Source: JALENY01 sp036310185 (lineage in GTDB: Bacteria; Bacillota; Clostridia; Lachnospirales; Lachnospiraceae). From it: DNA of 22,986 bases. Position numbers and translations under genes: made by a program. Where the stretch lies: the NCBI GenBank assembly GCA_036310185.1, contig JAXJSH010000016.1, positions 1 to 22,986 of the forward strand. Direction: 5' to 3'. Shown in pieces: positions 12,728 to 21,478 of the stretch (within the stretch, counting starts at the first letter, position 1; the number at the start of each line of letters is the position of its first letter). Under the pieces are notes generated by a model that searched no databases, was not told the origin of the DNA, and worked only from the letters and a program-made list of their open reading frames with translations.

Positions 12728-15109
12728 TTAAATGTTTTTTGCTTTTTTTCGGTTTCGGTAAAAATGCTCGATCTTCAGTGCCCAGCGCCTTGTCAGTCTT
12801 GCGGCGGCAGCCAGGCATAAGAGTATAAATGCAGCCATCGGGATAAACAGCAGTGCCCACCAGGTGAAGATACTGTGGATTCCGAAAAAATCAGGCAATA
12901 CCAGAAGGCAGAACAGGAATATGCTGATACAGCCAAGCAAGATAGTCTTCCGGTATGTGTTAAGGGGTATGCAGACAAGAGCAAGCACACACAGGGCAAC
13001 CATTTCGCCGGAGACCAGTGAAAAGAGGTAAGTCATTTCCGGACTGAAATGGAACAGTATGGATATTATCTGCACAACCACAATGGTGACGGCCATAGTG
13101 ATGGCAGCCGGTACGGATATGGTCAGTACATGTTTCAGAAAACCGCTGGCGGAGACCTTGTCCTGTTTTTCCAGAGTCAGAAAGAAACTGGGGATACCGA
13201 TACAGGTCGTGGCAATCAGGCTCAGCTGCAGGGGGGTGTATGGGTAATCCCGCTGGAGCAGAATAAAAATTAGGGACAGCAGGATGGAATATATGGTTTT
13301 GGTCAGGTACAGGGCGCTGGAACGCTCTATGTTGGAGATGATCATGCGCCCCTCACGGACAATATCCTTCATGCGTTTGAAATCGGAGTCCAAAAGGACG
13401 ATATGGGCCGCCTGTTTGGCGGAATCGCTTCCGGCGGCCATGGCAATGCCGCAGTCGGCATCTTTGATAGCCAGAACATCGTTGACACCATCACCGACCA
13501 TGGCTACGGTGTTTCCGGCCTGCTGAAATGCCTTTACAAAAGCCTGTTTTTGTTCCGGTTTTACACGTCCAAAAACATTGTATTTCAAAATTTCCTGTTT
13601 CAGCTCCTCCGGGTTTTCCGGAAGTGCGGATGCGTCTATGTATTTTTCACCGCCGGAAAGACCGGCTTTTACTGCAATGCTGGAAACGGTGGCCGGGTTG
13701 TCGCCTGAGAGCACTTTTATCTGAACATCATTTTTTGCAAAATAGGTGAACGTGTCTTTTGCGTCCGTGCGGATACAGTCGGAAATCACGATCAGACCCA
13801 TAGGTGTTACCGTACCAATGGATTCACAGGCACTGTCGATGCCGCTGGAGCGCCCCAGCAAAAGAACCCGATATCCTTCGCTGGAATACTGGCTGACGGT
13901 TTCAGAAATATGGGAAAAAGAACCGGTTTCCCTGTCCGGCAGAAGATATTCCGGGGCACCGAGAACATAATCGCCGTGATTTTCAAAACGGATGGCCCGG
14001 TATTTACGTGCGGAAGAAAAAGGAATTTTATCCTGTACAATCCAGTTCTCTGTTTTTTCAAAATAATTCATAAGAGCAGTCTGAGTCAGATTCACATCGT
14101 CAAAGGCAAAGGCCAGTTCATTCATGACCTGACGCAGTTCATCGTCGGAGGTACCCTCAAAGGTGTGTGTGTTGATTACCTCCAGATCACCTGTTGTGAT
14201 GGTTCCGGTCTTGTCCGTGCACAGGATATTGACACGGGCAAGCGCTTCAATGGCTTCCATTTCCTGGACCAGGGCCCGCTTTTTGGCCAGACGGCCAACG
14301 CCCAGAATAAAGGAAATGCTGGTCAGAAGGACCAGACCTTCCGGGATCATGCCGATGACACCGGCTACGGTACCTACCACGGCATCGGAAAAATTGCCGT
14401 TCTGGGACTGATACTGGGAATAATACAGAAGCAGTCCGATGGGAATAATGGCAATGCTGACAGCCTGAATGATTTTTTTCAGGACATTCTGCATTTCGGA
14501 TGTGGCGCGTTTTTTCGTTTTTGCTTTTTCCATCAGCTGGACGGCATAATTATCCTGCCCCACATGCTGGGCCTGTGCGATGCCGCTGCCCGCCACGATA
14601 AAACTTCCGGAGAAAAGAGAATCCCCTTTTTTCTTCCTGACCGGTTTGGATTCGCCGGTCAGCATGGATTCATTTACTTCCAGACCGTCGGATTCCAGAA
14701 CGATGCTGTCTGTGCAGATCTGATTGCCGTTTTCTACGACCATAACGTCTTCGGTCACCAGCTGCTCTATGGGAATAATCTGTTCTTCACCGTCCCGGAT
14801 TACGGTTGCTTTCAGAGCTGTGATCACGGAGAGTTTATCAATCAGAGATTTTACTTTTAATTCCTGAAAAATGCCGATGGCAGCGTTTGAGATGACAACG
14901 CCCATAAACATCATATTTTTGTATTGACCGCTTAAGATAATAAGGCAGGCCAGAAACAGATTCAGGAGATTAAAGTAAGTGATTGTATGGGAAAGTACGA
15001 TTTGCTTTTTCGTTTTTGAATGCTTCGATTTTGTGATGTTGACCTGACCGGCGGCGGTTTTTCTGGCAACCTGTGCACCGGAGAGCCCTTTATAGTTGTG
15101 TTTGTTCAT
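12728..15109 (-). CDS. CtpE-like cation-transporting P-type ATPase
   Basis: A 793-aa (795 from the alternative start) P-type ATPase, an ATP-driven membrane cation pump. Visible are an actuator TGES (near 151–154), the PEGLVLLTS membrane motif in M4 (near 256–264), the phosphorylated Asp in DKTGT (near 299–303), KVLSGD and the hinge MVGDGVND. Transmembrane segments group near 45–85, 215–275 and six towards the C-terminus after about residue 600. The PEGL motif and lack of heavy-metal CPx or N-terminal metal domains match the CtpE/YoaB-like group; mycobacterial CtpE is linked to calcium uptake, so calcium is a reasonable but unproven guess. AAGGAG sits 9 nt before the ATG at 15109 but only 3 nt before the one at 15115, so I prefer 15109. 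Confidence 0.88.
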   Translation of the reverse strand: MNKHNYKGLSGAQVARKTAAGQVNITKSKHSKTKKQIVLSHTITYFNLLNLFLACLIILSGQYKNMMFMGVVISNAAIGIFQELKVKSLIDKLSVITALKATVIRDGEEQIIPIEQLVTEDVMVVENGNQICTDSIVLESDGLEVNESMLTGESKPVRKKKGDSLFSGSFIVAGSGIAQAQHVGQDNYAVQLMEKAKTKKRATSEMQNVLKKIIQAVSIAIIPIGLLLYYSQYQSQNGNFSDAVVGTVAGVIGMIPEGLVLLTSISFILGVGRLAKKRALVQEMEAIEALARVNILCTDKTGTITTGDLEVINTHTFEGTSDDELRQVMNELAFAFDDVNLTQTALMNYFEKTENWIVQDKIPFSSARKYRAIRFENHGDYVLGAPEYLLPDRETGSFSHISETVSQYSSEGYRVLLLGRSSGIDSACESIGTVTPMGLIVISDCIRTDAKDTFTYFAKNDVQIKVLSGDNPATVSSIAVKAGLSGGEKYIDASALPENPEELKQEILKYNVFGRVKPEQKQAFVKAFQQAGNTVAMVGDGVNDVLAIKDADCGIAMAAGSDSAKQAAHIVLLDSDFKRMKDIVREGRMIISNIERSSALYLTKTIYSILLSLIFILLQRDYPYTPLQLSLIATTCIGIPSFFLTLEKQDKVSASGFLKHVLTISVPAAITMAVTIVVVQIISILFHFSPEMTYLFSLVSGEMVALCVLALVCIPLNTYRKTILLGCISIFLFCLLVLPDFFGIHSIFTWWALLFIPMAAFILLCLAAAARLTRRWALKIEHFYRNRKKAKNI

Positions 15110-15143
15110 TAGCATGGTCTCCTTGGCATGTTACGATACACTT

Positions 15144-15172
15144 ATTATAAAAACAATGGCAAATGATGGCAA
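15144..15172 (-). promoter_or_regulatory. Promoter of the P-type ATPase gene
   Basis: On the minus strand TTGCCA (15167–15172), a 17-bp spacer and a perfect TATAAT (15144–15149) lie about 35 bp upstream of the start codon. Confidence 0.65.
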
Positions 15173-15235
15173 GGTAAGATTCTTAAAATTTAATGAAGAT
15201 ACAGGGAAAAAAACTTTAATTTGCCGGAAAAAAGG

Positions 15236-15264
15236 TTTTCAATCATGTTGGCTTGAGGTATAAT
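15236..15264 (+). promoter_or_regulatory. Promoter of the COG0523–pth–mfd–prsA-like operon
   Basis: A perfect TATAAT (15259–15264) has a weak TTTTCA −35 (15236–15241) at 17-bp spacing. Transcription would start near 15271, giving a leader of about 110 nt that contains an intrinsic terminator. Confidence 0.55.
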
Positions 15265-15290
15265 AGTGAGGAAATCAGAATAAATTAAGA

Positions 15291-15355
15291 GGAGAGCATT
15301 CTCCGGGACAGCGCCGACTGTCCCGTTTTTTTCTTCACAGCCATTTCCTGTGAAG
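15291..15355 (+). promoter_or_regulatory. Leader with terminator and flanking hairpins (candidate attenuator)
   Basis: Three hairpins follow the predicted start site. The first is GGAGA/TCTCC (15291–15295 and 15300–15304). The second is a true intrinsic terminator, CGGGACA/TGTCCCG (15304–15310 and 15319–15325), followed by seven T (15326–15332). The third is a perfect 8-bp CTTCACAG/CTGTGAAG stem (15333–15340 and 15348–15355). The terminator stands between a promoter and the first gene of the operon, with no gene before it, so it can only act on leader transcripts. It is either a conditional attenuator or the end of a short RNA of about 60 nt. I recognise no riboswitch class. Confidence 0.6.
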
Positions 15356-15382
15356 TGCAGTATTTTGCAAAAGAGGTATTAT

Positions 15383-15946
15383 ATGAAAGAACGAATTGTG
15401 CCGATTACGCTTGTAACCGGCTTTTTAGAGAGCGGAAAAACAACAGCAATTTCCAAAATACTGGAACAGGGGTTCGGAAATTTTGCAGGAACCACGCTTC
15501 TGATCGATGCGGAGGAAGAAGGCGAGGAGCATTACGATCCGCAGCTTCTGCGGGAACGGGGTGTTGTGTTGGTTGATGCGGATAATCCGCTTCTGATTAC
15601 GGAATCCTATCTTCAGACACTGGAAAATACATACCGTCCCAATCAGGTCATGATCGAGTATAATGGACTGTTTCGCGTCAGTCATCTGGATTCACTGAAG
15701 CTGCCCGGGGGCTGGGAGATTGTGCGGCAGATGACCATTCTGGACGGCAGTGTGTTCCATATTTATCTGGAAAGTGCAAATGCCCAGTTTGAAGATATGG
15801 TAAAACGGACGGGACTGGTTCTTTTTAACCGCTGTCCCCGGGACCGGAAAAAACTGAAACATTTTAAACAGCATGTTCTGGCGGTAAATGATACCGCTCA
15901 GGTGATATTCGAAGATGAGGAAGGAAACATAATACCATGTATTTGA
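15383..15946 (+). CDS. Minimal COG0523 (CobW/YjiA-like) GTPase-domain protein
   Basis: A 187-aa protein that starts like COG0523 metal-chaperone GTPases: PITLVTGFLESGKTT with Walker A G13xxxxG18K19T20. A second-strand region LLIDAEEEGEEHYD and MIEYNGLFR at the usual Walker B/ETTG position follow, then VLFNRCPRD where NKxD is expected. Canonical members have about 300–400 residues, a CxCC metal site after the Walker A region and a C-terminal CobW_C domain; all of these are missing. It may still bind nucleotide but its metal role is doubtful. I chose ATG 15383, preceded by AGAGG; an upstream GTG at 15350 lies in the leader hairpin. It overlaps pth by 10 nt and heads the operon. Confidence 0.75.
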   Translation: MKERIVPITLVTGFLESGKTTAISKILEQGFGNFAGTTLLIDAEEEGEEHYDPQLLRERGVVLVDADNPLLITESYLQTLENTYRPNQVMIEYNGLFRVSHLDSLKLPGGWEIVRQMTILDGSVFHIYLESANAQFEDMVKRTGLVLFNRCPRDRKKLKHFKQHVLAVNDTAQVIFEDEEGNIIPCI

Positions 15947-16506
15947 TTGTTGGATTAGGCAATCCGGGCAAAGATTATGATAAGACCAGACACAACGTGG
16001 GCTTTGACACGGTTGATGCGCTGGTGAAAGAATACCGCATTGCCCAGAGCGGTGAGAAATTTAAGGCTATGTACGGAAAAGGCATGATCGGCGCAGAAAA
16101 AGTGATTCTTATGAAACCGCTGACGTTCATGAATCTGAGCGGTGAGGCAGTTCGTGCTTTTGTGGATTATTTTAAAATAGATGTAAAAGAAGAGCTGATC
16201 GTTGTATATGACGATATTGACCTGGAACCGGGTAATGTGCGAATCCGTGCAAAGGGAAGTGCCGGCGGACACAATGGTATGAAAAATATTGTAAAGATGC
16301 TGGGAACCCAGGAATTTACCCGGGTGCGCATCGGTGTGGGTGCAAAACCCAAGGGATGGGATCTGGCGGATCATGTGCTGTCCCGTTTTTCAAAAGAAGA
16401 CCGCCAGCTGGTTGATGAGGCCATTGACCACAGCTGTAAGGCGATTCGCTGTATTGTGGAAGAGGGCGTTGATGCAGCTATGAATCAGTTTAACAAGAGT
16501 AAATAA
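15937..16506 (+). CDS. pth: Peptidyl-tRNA hydrolase
   Basis: A 189-aa cytoplasmic enzyme that releases tRNA from peptidyl-tRNA dropped by ribosomes. The signature start GLGNPGKDYDKTRHNVGF holds N9 and the catalytic H19 (N10/H20 in E. coli numbering). MNLSGEAV, VVYDDIDLEPG (D92) and GSAGGHNGMKNI follow, all conserved substrate-site motifs. Length is typical. The start codon lies inside the end of the COG0523 gene (10-nt overlap) with an AGGAAGG tract upstream, so expression is coupled. mfd follows after 24 bp; pth–mfd linkage is common in Firmicutes. Confidence 0.96.
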   Translation: MYLIVGLGNPGKDYDKTRHNVGFDTVDALVKEYRIAQSGEKFKAMYGKGMIGAEKVILMKPLTFMNLSGEAVRAFVDYFKIDVKEELIVVYDDIDLEPGNVRIRAKGSAGGHNGMKNIVKMLGTQEFTRVRIGVGAKPKGWDLADHVLSRFSKEDRQLVDEAIDHSCKAIRCIVEEGVDAAMNQFNKSK

Positions 16507-16530
16507 AAGAAAGTCAGTCTGAGGAGAGAT

Positions 16531-19500
16531 ATGAACGCATTATTAAAACCACTGGAGGGACTTGCGGATTATCCGGAACTGGAAAAAAGGATAAAAGGAA
16601 ACCGCGGCGTTCTTCAGGTTTCCGGCTGTATGGATTCTCAGAAAGTGCATCTGATGTACGGAGTGTCCCGACAGGCTGGTCACATTTTTATACTGACCGA
16701 GAATGATCTGAAGGCAAAAGAACTGTACGAAGACTATCGCTTTTACAATCCGGATGTGCTTCTGTATCCGGCAAAAGACCTGCTGTTTTACCAGGCAGAT
16801 ATTCACAGCAACCTGCTGGATAAGCAGCGAATGCAGGTGATCAAAGCACTTCTGGAAGAAAAAAACACGACCGTTATATTAAGTGTGGGCGGCTGTATGG
16901 ACTGTATTCCTTCCAGAGAAACGCTTCAGAAAAAGGTGCTGCTTTTTCAGGTGGAACAGGTCATTGAACTGGACCGTCTGAAAGAACAGCTGGTGAATAT
17001 GGGATATGAAAGAACTGCGCAGGCGGAGATGGCTGGGCAGTTTTCTGTGCGTGGCGGGATCATTGATATTTATCCGCTGACCGGTGAGAATCCGGTTCGA
17101 ATCGAGCTGTGGGGGGATGAGGTTGATTCCATCCGTACCTTTGATGCGGAAAGTCAGCGGTCGCTGGAAGAACTGAGTGAGATCAGCGTCTATCCGGCCA
17201 CAGACCGGCTGCCGGATGTGGATATGGAAAAGACTATTTCCATTCTGGAATATACGGAAGAGGGAGATACACTGTTTTTCCTTGACGAGCCCAATCGTCT
17301 GGAAGAGGCTGGCGAGGCACTGGAAAAAGAATTCCGGGAGAGTATGGAACGGCGTCTGATGCAGAAAAATGTGGAGGAAGAAACGTTCCGGGTTAATATT
17401 CTGGGATGGAAACAGCTGCAGGGCTGGCTGAACCGGAAGAACAGTGTGGCTTTCTGCGCCATTGAACATCGCCAGAAAGACTGGAAAATACAGGCGAAAT
17501 ATGCTTTTACGGCCCAGTCGGTGAGTCCTTATAACAACAGCTTTGAGCTTCTGGTCAAGGATCTGAAACGCTGGAAAAAAGCGGGTTATCGGGTGGCACT
17601 TTTGTCTGGTTCCCGAACCAGGGCCGAGCGTCTGGCCAGGGATCTGACAGAGCAGGAAGTAAATGCTTTTTACAGTGCAGATTATGACCGGGTGATTCAG
17701 CCGGGCGAGATCATGGTGCTGTACGGACATGCACGCCGGGGATTTGAATACCCGATGATTAAGTTCGTGCTGATCACAGACGGCGATATTTTTGGAAAAG
17801 AAAAGAAAAAGAGCAAAAAGAAAAAGCAGTATTCCGGAACGAAAATTGCATCTTTTAATGAGCTGTCCATCGGGGATTATGTGGTGCATGAAAGCCATGG
17901 GCTGGGGATATATCGCGGTATTGAGAAGATTGATGTGGATAAAGTTATGAAAGACTACATCAAGATTGAATACAATGGAAGTAATCTGTATATTCTGGCT
18001 ACCCAGCTGGATCTTCTTCAGAAATATGCCGGTGCGGATGCGAAACCGCCGAAGCTGAACCGTCTGGGCGGGCAGGAATGGAGCAAGACGAAAAAGAAGG
18101 TCCGCGGCGCGGTAAAAGACATTGCGAAAGATCTGGTAGCGCTTTATGCGGCCCGTCAGGAGACCAACGGATTCCAGTATGAGAAGGATACGGTCTGGCA
18201 GCGGGAATTTGAAGAAATGTTTCCTTTTGAAGAGACGGAGGATCAGATTGCGGCCATTGACGCGGTAAAAAGAGACATGGAAAGCCGCAAAATCATGGAC
18301 CGTCTGATCTGCGGTGATGTGGGATACGGAAAAACAGAGGTGGCAATCCGTGCCGCCTTCAAGGCTGTGCAGGATAATAAGCAGGTGGTGTACCTGGTTC
18401 CGACCACCATTCTGGCCCAGCAGCATTACAATACGTTTGTTCAGCGGATGAAAGATTATCCGGTCAGGGTGGATCTGCTCTGCCGTTTCCGCACAGCGGC
18501 CCAGCAGAAAAAGACGCTTACAGATCTGAAAAAAGGTTTTGTAGATATTATCATCGGAACCCACCGTGTGCTTTCCAAAGATGTGGAATTTAAAGATCTG
18601 GGACTTCTGATCATTGATGAGGAACAGCGTTTTGGCGTTACACACAAAGAAAAAATCAAGAAGTTAAAAGAAAATGTGGATGTTATGACCCTTACGGCAA
18701 CGCCGATTCCCCGTACTTTGCATATGAGTCTGATCGGAATCCGTGATATGAGCGTGCTGGAAGAGCCGCCCATTGACCGTGTGCCGATTCAGACTTATGT
18801 GATGGAATACAATGATGAACTGGTGCGAGAGGCGATCTGCCGTGAACTGAACCGGGACGGACAGGTTTATTATGTGTACAACCGGGTTAACGACATAGGA
18901 GAGGTGGCGTCAAGGATCAGCCGTCTTGTGCCGGAGGCCCGTGTAGAATTTGCCCACGGGCAGATGTCCGAGCGGGAGCTGGAAAAAATCATGTACGGTT
19001 TTATCAGCGGCGAGATTGATGTGCTTGTGTCCACCACAATCATAGAAACCGGGCTGGATATTTCCAATGTGAATACCATGATCATACAGGATGCGGATCA
19101 GCTGGGGCTGTCTCAGCTGTATCAGCTGCGGGGACGGGTGGGCCGTTCCAACCGGACGGCATATGCATTTCTTATGTATCGGAAAAATAAGATGCTCAAA
19201 GAAGTGGCGGAAAAGAGACTGGCGGCTATCCGCGAATTTACAGAACTGGGAAGCGGCATCAAAATAGCCATGCGGGATCTTGAAATCCGCGGCGCCGGAA
19301 ATCTTCTGGGTGCCCAGCAGCATGGCCATATGGAATCGGTCGGATATGATCTGTACTGTAAAATGCTGAACGAGGCCGTATTGGAAGCAAAAGGCATTCG
19401 TCAGGAACAGGAAGATTTTGAAACAGTGGTTGACCTGAACATGGATGCCTATATCCCGGACAGCTATATTTCCAACGAGTTTCAGAAGCTTGATATCTAT

Positions 19501-19890
19501 AAACGTATCGCAGGAATTGAGTCGGATGAGGAGTATGGAGATATGCTGGATGAGCTGATGGACCGCTTTGGCGAACCGCCCAAATCCGTGCAGAATCTGC
19601 TGGCGATCGCCAATATGAAAGCCGCCGCTCACCGGGCTTATCTGACGGAAATTAAGCAGCGGGGAATGGAATTCCAGCTGACACTCTACGAAAAGCCGGG
19701 ATTTGACACAACACAGATTCCGGAGTTGATGAAACAGTATCAGGGTACCGTTCAGTTCCGCACCCAGGGCAAAAATCCATACTTCCTGTTTCAGACCCGG
19801 GGAACACAGGAACAGATGCTGGAGAATGTAAAAGAATTTGCGGTAAAACTTGCCCAATTAGGAAAAATAGACTATAATAATACGAAATGA
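16531..19890 (+). CDS. mfd: Transcription-repair coupling factor
   Basis: An 1119-aa DNA translocase that removes RNA polymerase stalled at DNA damage and recruits UvrA. The UvrB-like N-terminal module (about 1–350) precedes a Lys-rich linker (near 425–435). The RNA-polymerase-interacting CarD-like domain follows at about 445–505 (SIGDYVVHESHGLGIY). The RecG-like translocase has Walker A GDVGYGKT (595–602), the DEEQ box (696–699), TATPIPRTL and, in the second lobe, the STTIIETGLDI and QLRGRVGR motifs. The C-terminal TRCF regulatory domain occupies about 980–1119. Length is standard. GAGGAG precedes the ATG. A 588-codon open frame on the opposite strand (16879–18645) is a coding shadow. Confidence 0.97.
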   Translation: MNALLKPLEGLADYPELEKRIKGNRGVLQVSGCMDSQKVHLMYGVSRQAGHIFILTENDLKAKELYEDYRFYNPDVLLYPAKDLLFYQADIHSNLLDKQRMQVIKALLEEKNTTVILSVGGCMDCIPSRETLQKKVLLFQVEQVIELDRLKEQLVNMGYERTAQAEMAGQFSVRGGIIDIYPLTGENPVRIELWGDEVDSIRTFDAESQRSLEELSEISVYPATDRLPDVDMEKTISILEYTEEGDTLFFLDEPNRLEEAGEALEKEFRESMERRLMQKNVEEETFRVNILGWKQLQGWLNRKNSVAFCAIEHRQKDWKIQAKYAFTAQSVSPYNNSFELLVKDLKRWKKAGYRVALLSGSRTRAERLARDLTEQEVNAFYSADYDRVIQPGEIMVLYGHARRGFEYPMIKFVLITDGDIFGKEKKKSKKKKQYSGTKIASFNELSIGDYVVHESHGLGIYRGIEKIDVDKVMKDYIKIEYNGSNLYILATQLDLLQKYAGADAKPPKLNRLGGQEWSKTKKKVRGAVKDIAKDLVALYAARQETNGFQYEKDTVWQREFEEMFPFEETEDQIAAIDAVKRDMESRKIMDRLICGDVGYGKTEVAIRAAFKAVQDNKQVVYLVPTTILAQQHYNTFVQRMKDYPVRVDLLCRFRTAAQQKKTLTDLKKGFVDIIIGTHRVLSKDVEFKDLGLLIIDEEQRFGVTHKEKIKKLKENVDVMTLTATPIPRTLHMSLIGIRDMSVLEEPPIDRVPIQTYVMEYNDELVREAICRELNRDGQVYYVYNRVNDIGEVASRISRLVPEARVEFAHGQMSERELEKIMYGFISGEIDVLVSTTIIETGLDISNVNTMIIQDADQLGLSQLYQLRGRVGRSNRTAYAFLMYRKNKMLKEVAEKRLAAIREFTELGSGIKIAMRDLEIRGAGNLLGAQQHGHMESVGYDLYCKMLNEAVLEAKGIRQEQEDFETVVDLNMDAYIPDSYISNEFQKLDIYKRIAGIESDEEYGDMLDELMDRFGEPPKSVQNLLAIANMKAAAHRAYLTEIKQRGMEFQLTLYEKPGFDTTQIPELMKQYQGTVQFRTQGKNPYFLFQTRGTQEQMLENVKEFAVKLAQLGKIDYNNTK

Positions 19891-19943
19891 GCGTTGTTTT
19901 TGGGGGAACAGGGCTACGGTATATTATCAGGAGGATAATTTTT

Positions 19944-21065
19944 ATGATAAAAGGAATGAAAAAGTACGCACTCCTCGCCGGAGTGACAGCGATGACAGCA
20001 GCAAGTCTGGCAGGCTGCGGAGAAAAACTGGATGGAACAGCGACCGTTGCAGTGTGCAACGAAGAAGAGATCAATCTGGGTGTAGTAAATCTGTATACCA
20101 GATACCAGCAGGCTCAGATGTATGATTTTTATGTAGAATATTTCGGAATGACAGAACTTTTTGATACGGTTGCAGACGAGGAGACCGGTGAGACATACGG
20201 CGACACCATGAAAAATGATATGATGGATGCAATCAAGGAAATGTATGTAATAAAACAGCACGCAGCTGATTTGGGTGTGGAAATATCAGAAGAAGCACGT
20301 GCGGCCATTGATGAAGCAGCAGAACGCTTCATGGATGAGAATGATGCATCGGATCTGAAAAAGATGGGTGTAAAGGAAGAAGATGTTGCCGCCCTTCTGG
20401 AACTTTACAGCTATCAGGCATGGATGTATGATGCAATGATCGCTGACGTAGATACAAATGTTACAGATGAAGAAGCTGCACAGTCAAAAATAACTTATGT
20501 AACAATATCACTGGAAGGAACTTCCTATGATGACGAGGGCAATCTTATCGATCTGACGGATGATGAGAAAGCAGCACAGGAAGAACTGGCACAGCAGGTA
20601 CTGGATGCAGTTATGGCAAGCGAGAATCCGGCAGAGGCAGATATGAATGCGATTGCATCCGGTATTGATGAAACGCTGACTGCTTCTACCGCTACATTTG
20701 GTTCTACCGAAGATGATACTACAGATACAGTGATTAAAGAAGCAGTGGAAGGTCTGGAAGACGGCGCAGTAGTAGGTCAGGTACTTACTTCAGATGACGG
20801 TGCGGTATTGTATGTAGTTCGTCTGGATGCGGCATTTGACGAAGAAGCAACAGAGTCCAAAAAAGAGACAATTATTTCTCAGAGACAGGCGGAAGATTAC
20901 CAGACAGAACTGGACAGCTGGATGGAAGAAGCTGTTTTTGAAATTGTAGAAGAAGTATGGGATCAGATCGAAATTACAGATTCTGATGTTTATGCATTTA
21001 AAGCAGAAGAAGAGGCAGCAGCCACAGAAGATACAACAACTGAGGATACAACCACAGAAGAGTAA
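19944..21065 (+). CDS. Secreted PrsA/SurA-like lipoprotein (probable foldase)
   Basis: A 373-aa lipoprotein. The signal peptide has a KK-rich start, a hydrophobic core and the lipobox LAGC, with C25 as the lipidated residue. The mature part begins with a SurA-N/PrsA-like helical region (about 45–175, with VIKQHAADLGVEISEE) followed by a stretch at the place of a parvulin-type prolyl isomerase domain (about 180–320), here much diverged. The tail is a low-complexity Glu/Thr repeat (EDTTTEDTTTEE). The protein is strongly acidic. ATG 19944 is set by AGGAGG at 9-nt spacing; an upstream in-frame ATG at 19887 overlaps mfd and would spoil the signal peptide. Foldase function outside the membrane is inferred from architecture, with isomerase activity uncertain. 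It is the last gene of the operon. Confidence 0.75.
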   Translation: MIKGMKKYALLAGVTAMTAASLAGCGEKLDGTATVAVCNEEEINLGVVNLYTRYQQAQMYDFYVEYFGMTELFDTVADEETGETYGDTMKNDMMDAIKEMYVIKQHAADLGVEISEEARAAIDEAAERFMDENDASDLKKMGVKEEDVAALLELYSYQAWMYDAMIADVDTNVTDEEAAQSKITYVTISLEGTSYDDEGNLIDLTDDEKAAQEELAQQVLDAVMASENPAEADMNAIASGIDETLTASTATFGSTEDDTTDTVIKEAVEGLEDGAVVGQVLTSDDGAVLYVVRLDAAFDEEATESKKETIISQRQAEDYQTELDSWMEEAVFEIVEEVWDQIEITDSDVYAFKAEEEAAATEDTTTEDTTTEE

Positions 21066-21205
21066 TCCGGATTTGTTTATGAGCAGTTTATTTTTTCTTT
21101 AGAAATTTTCGATTTTCTTAAGGGTGTGGACATAGTTTACTCACATTTATCCTGTATTATATAACTCAGATAGATGAAATAACCACTCACTATCTCCCCC
21201 CTCAT

Positions 21206-21241
21206 AAAAAAAGAGACCCGCGAGAGCGGGTTTCTTTTTTT
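21206..21241 (+). terminator. Strong intrinsic terminator of the mfd operon
   Basis: A 16-bp stem (21206–21221 with 21226–21241, one G-U pair) closes a GAGA (GNRA) tetraloop, with seven A at the left foot and seven T at the right. It could also stop minus-strand transcription. Confidence 0.92.
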
Positions 21242-21366
21242 ATAAAAACAGTCTGAAGTGCAGCAGAATCATAAGGGGATCGTGAAGATTCTTAAAGTGT
21301 CTGGTCTGATATTTTTTCTCTCATTTTCGAATGAAAATGCAGTTTGAAAAAAATGAAATTAGGGGC

Positions 21367-21395
21367 TGGACAAATGAGAATGGAGCAGTTATAAT
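21367..21395 (+). promoter_or_regulatory. Promoter of the Tad locus
   Basis: TGGACA (21367–21372) and a perfect TATAAT (21390–21395) are 17 bp apart. The transcript would start near 21402 and carry the CAGTCA/TGACTG hairpin (21416–21421 and 21426–21431, GTTC loop) in a leader of about 75 nt. Confidence 0.65.
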
Positions 21396-21478
21396 AGGTC
21401 TCATCAATCAAGAAGCAGTCAGTTCTGACTGTATTTCCCATCTTTTTATAACAACTTAATAGTGTTGGAGGTGTTTAT

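Larger units (their letters stand above)
21066..21478. other. Intergenic region between the mfd operon and the Tad locus
   Basis: No gene is visible in this 413-base stretch. Its content in order is an A+T-rich 140-base tail with no clear structure, the terminator at 21206–21241, a short CATTTTC/GAAAATG inverted repeat (21322–21328 and 21333–21339), a promoter (21367–21395), a leader hairpin (21416–21431) and the ribosome binding site of the prepilin peptidase gene. Confidence 0.6.

Noticed and set aside
13910..14860. A 316-codon open frame on the plus strand opposite the P-type ATPase gene
   Set aside because: The ATPase gene has all family motifs on the other strand; this frame shows none and has no start signal.
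16879..18645. A 588-codon open frame on the minus strand opposite mfd
   Set aside because: It lies fully within the well-supported mfd gene, has no recognisable domains or ribosome binding site, and its His/Phe/Ile-rich translation is typical of antisense shadows.
20998..21062. Short near-repeats at the end of the lipoprotein gene
   Set aside because: They are the codons of the Glu/Thr-rich protein tail and not a separate DNA repeat element.
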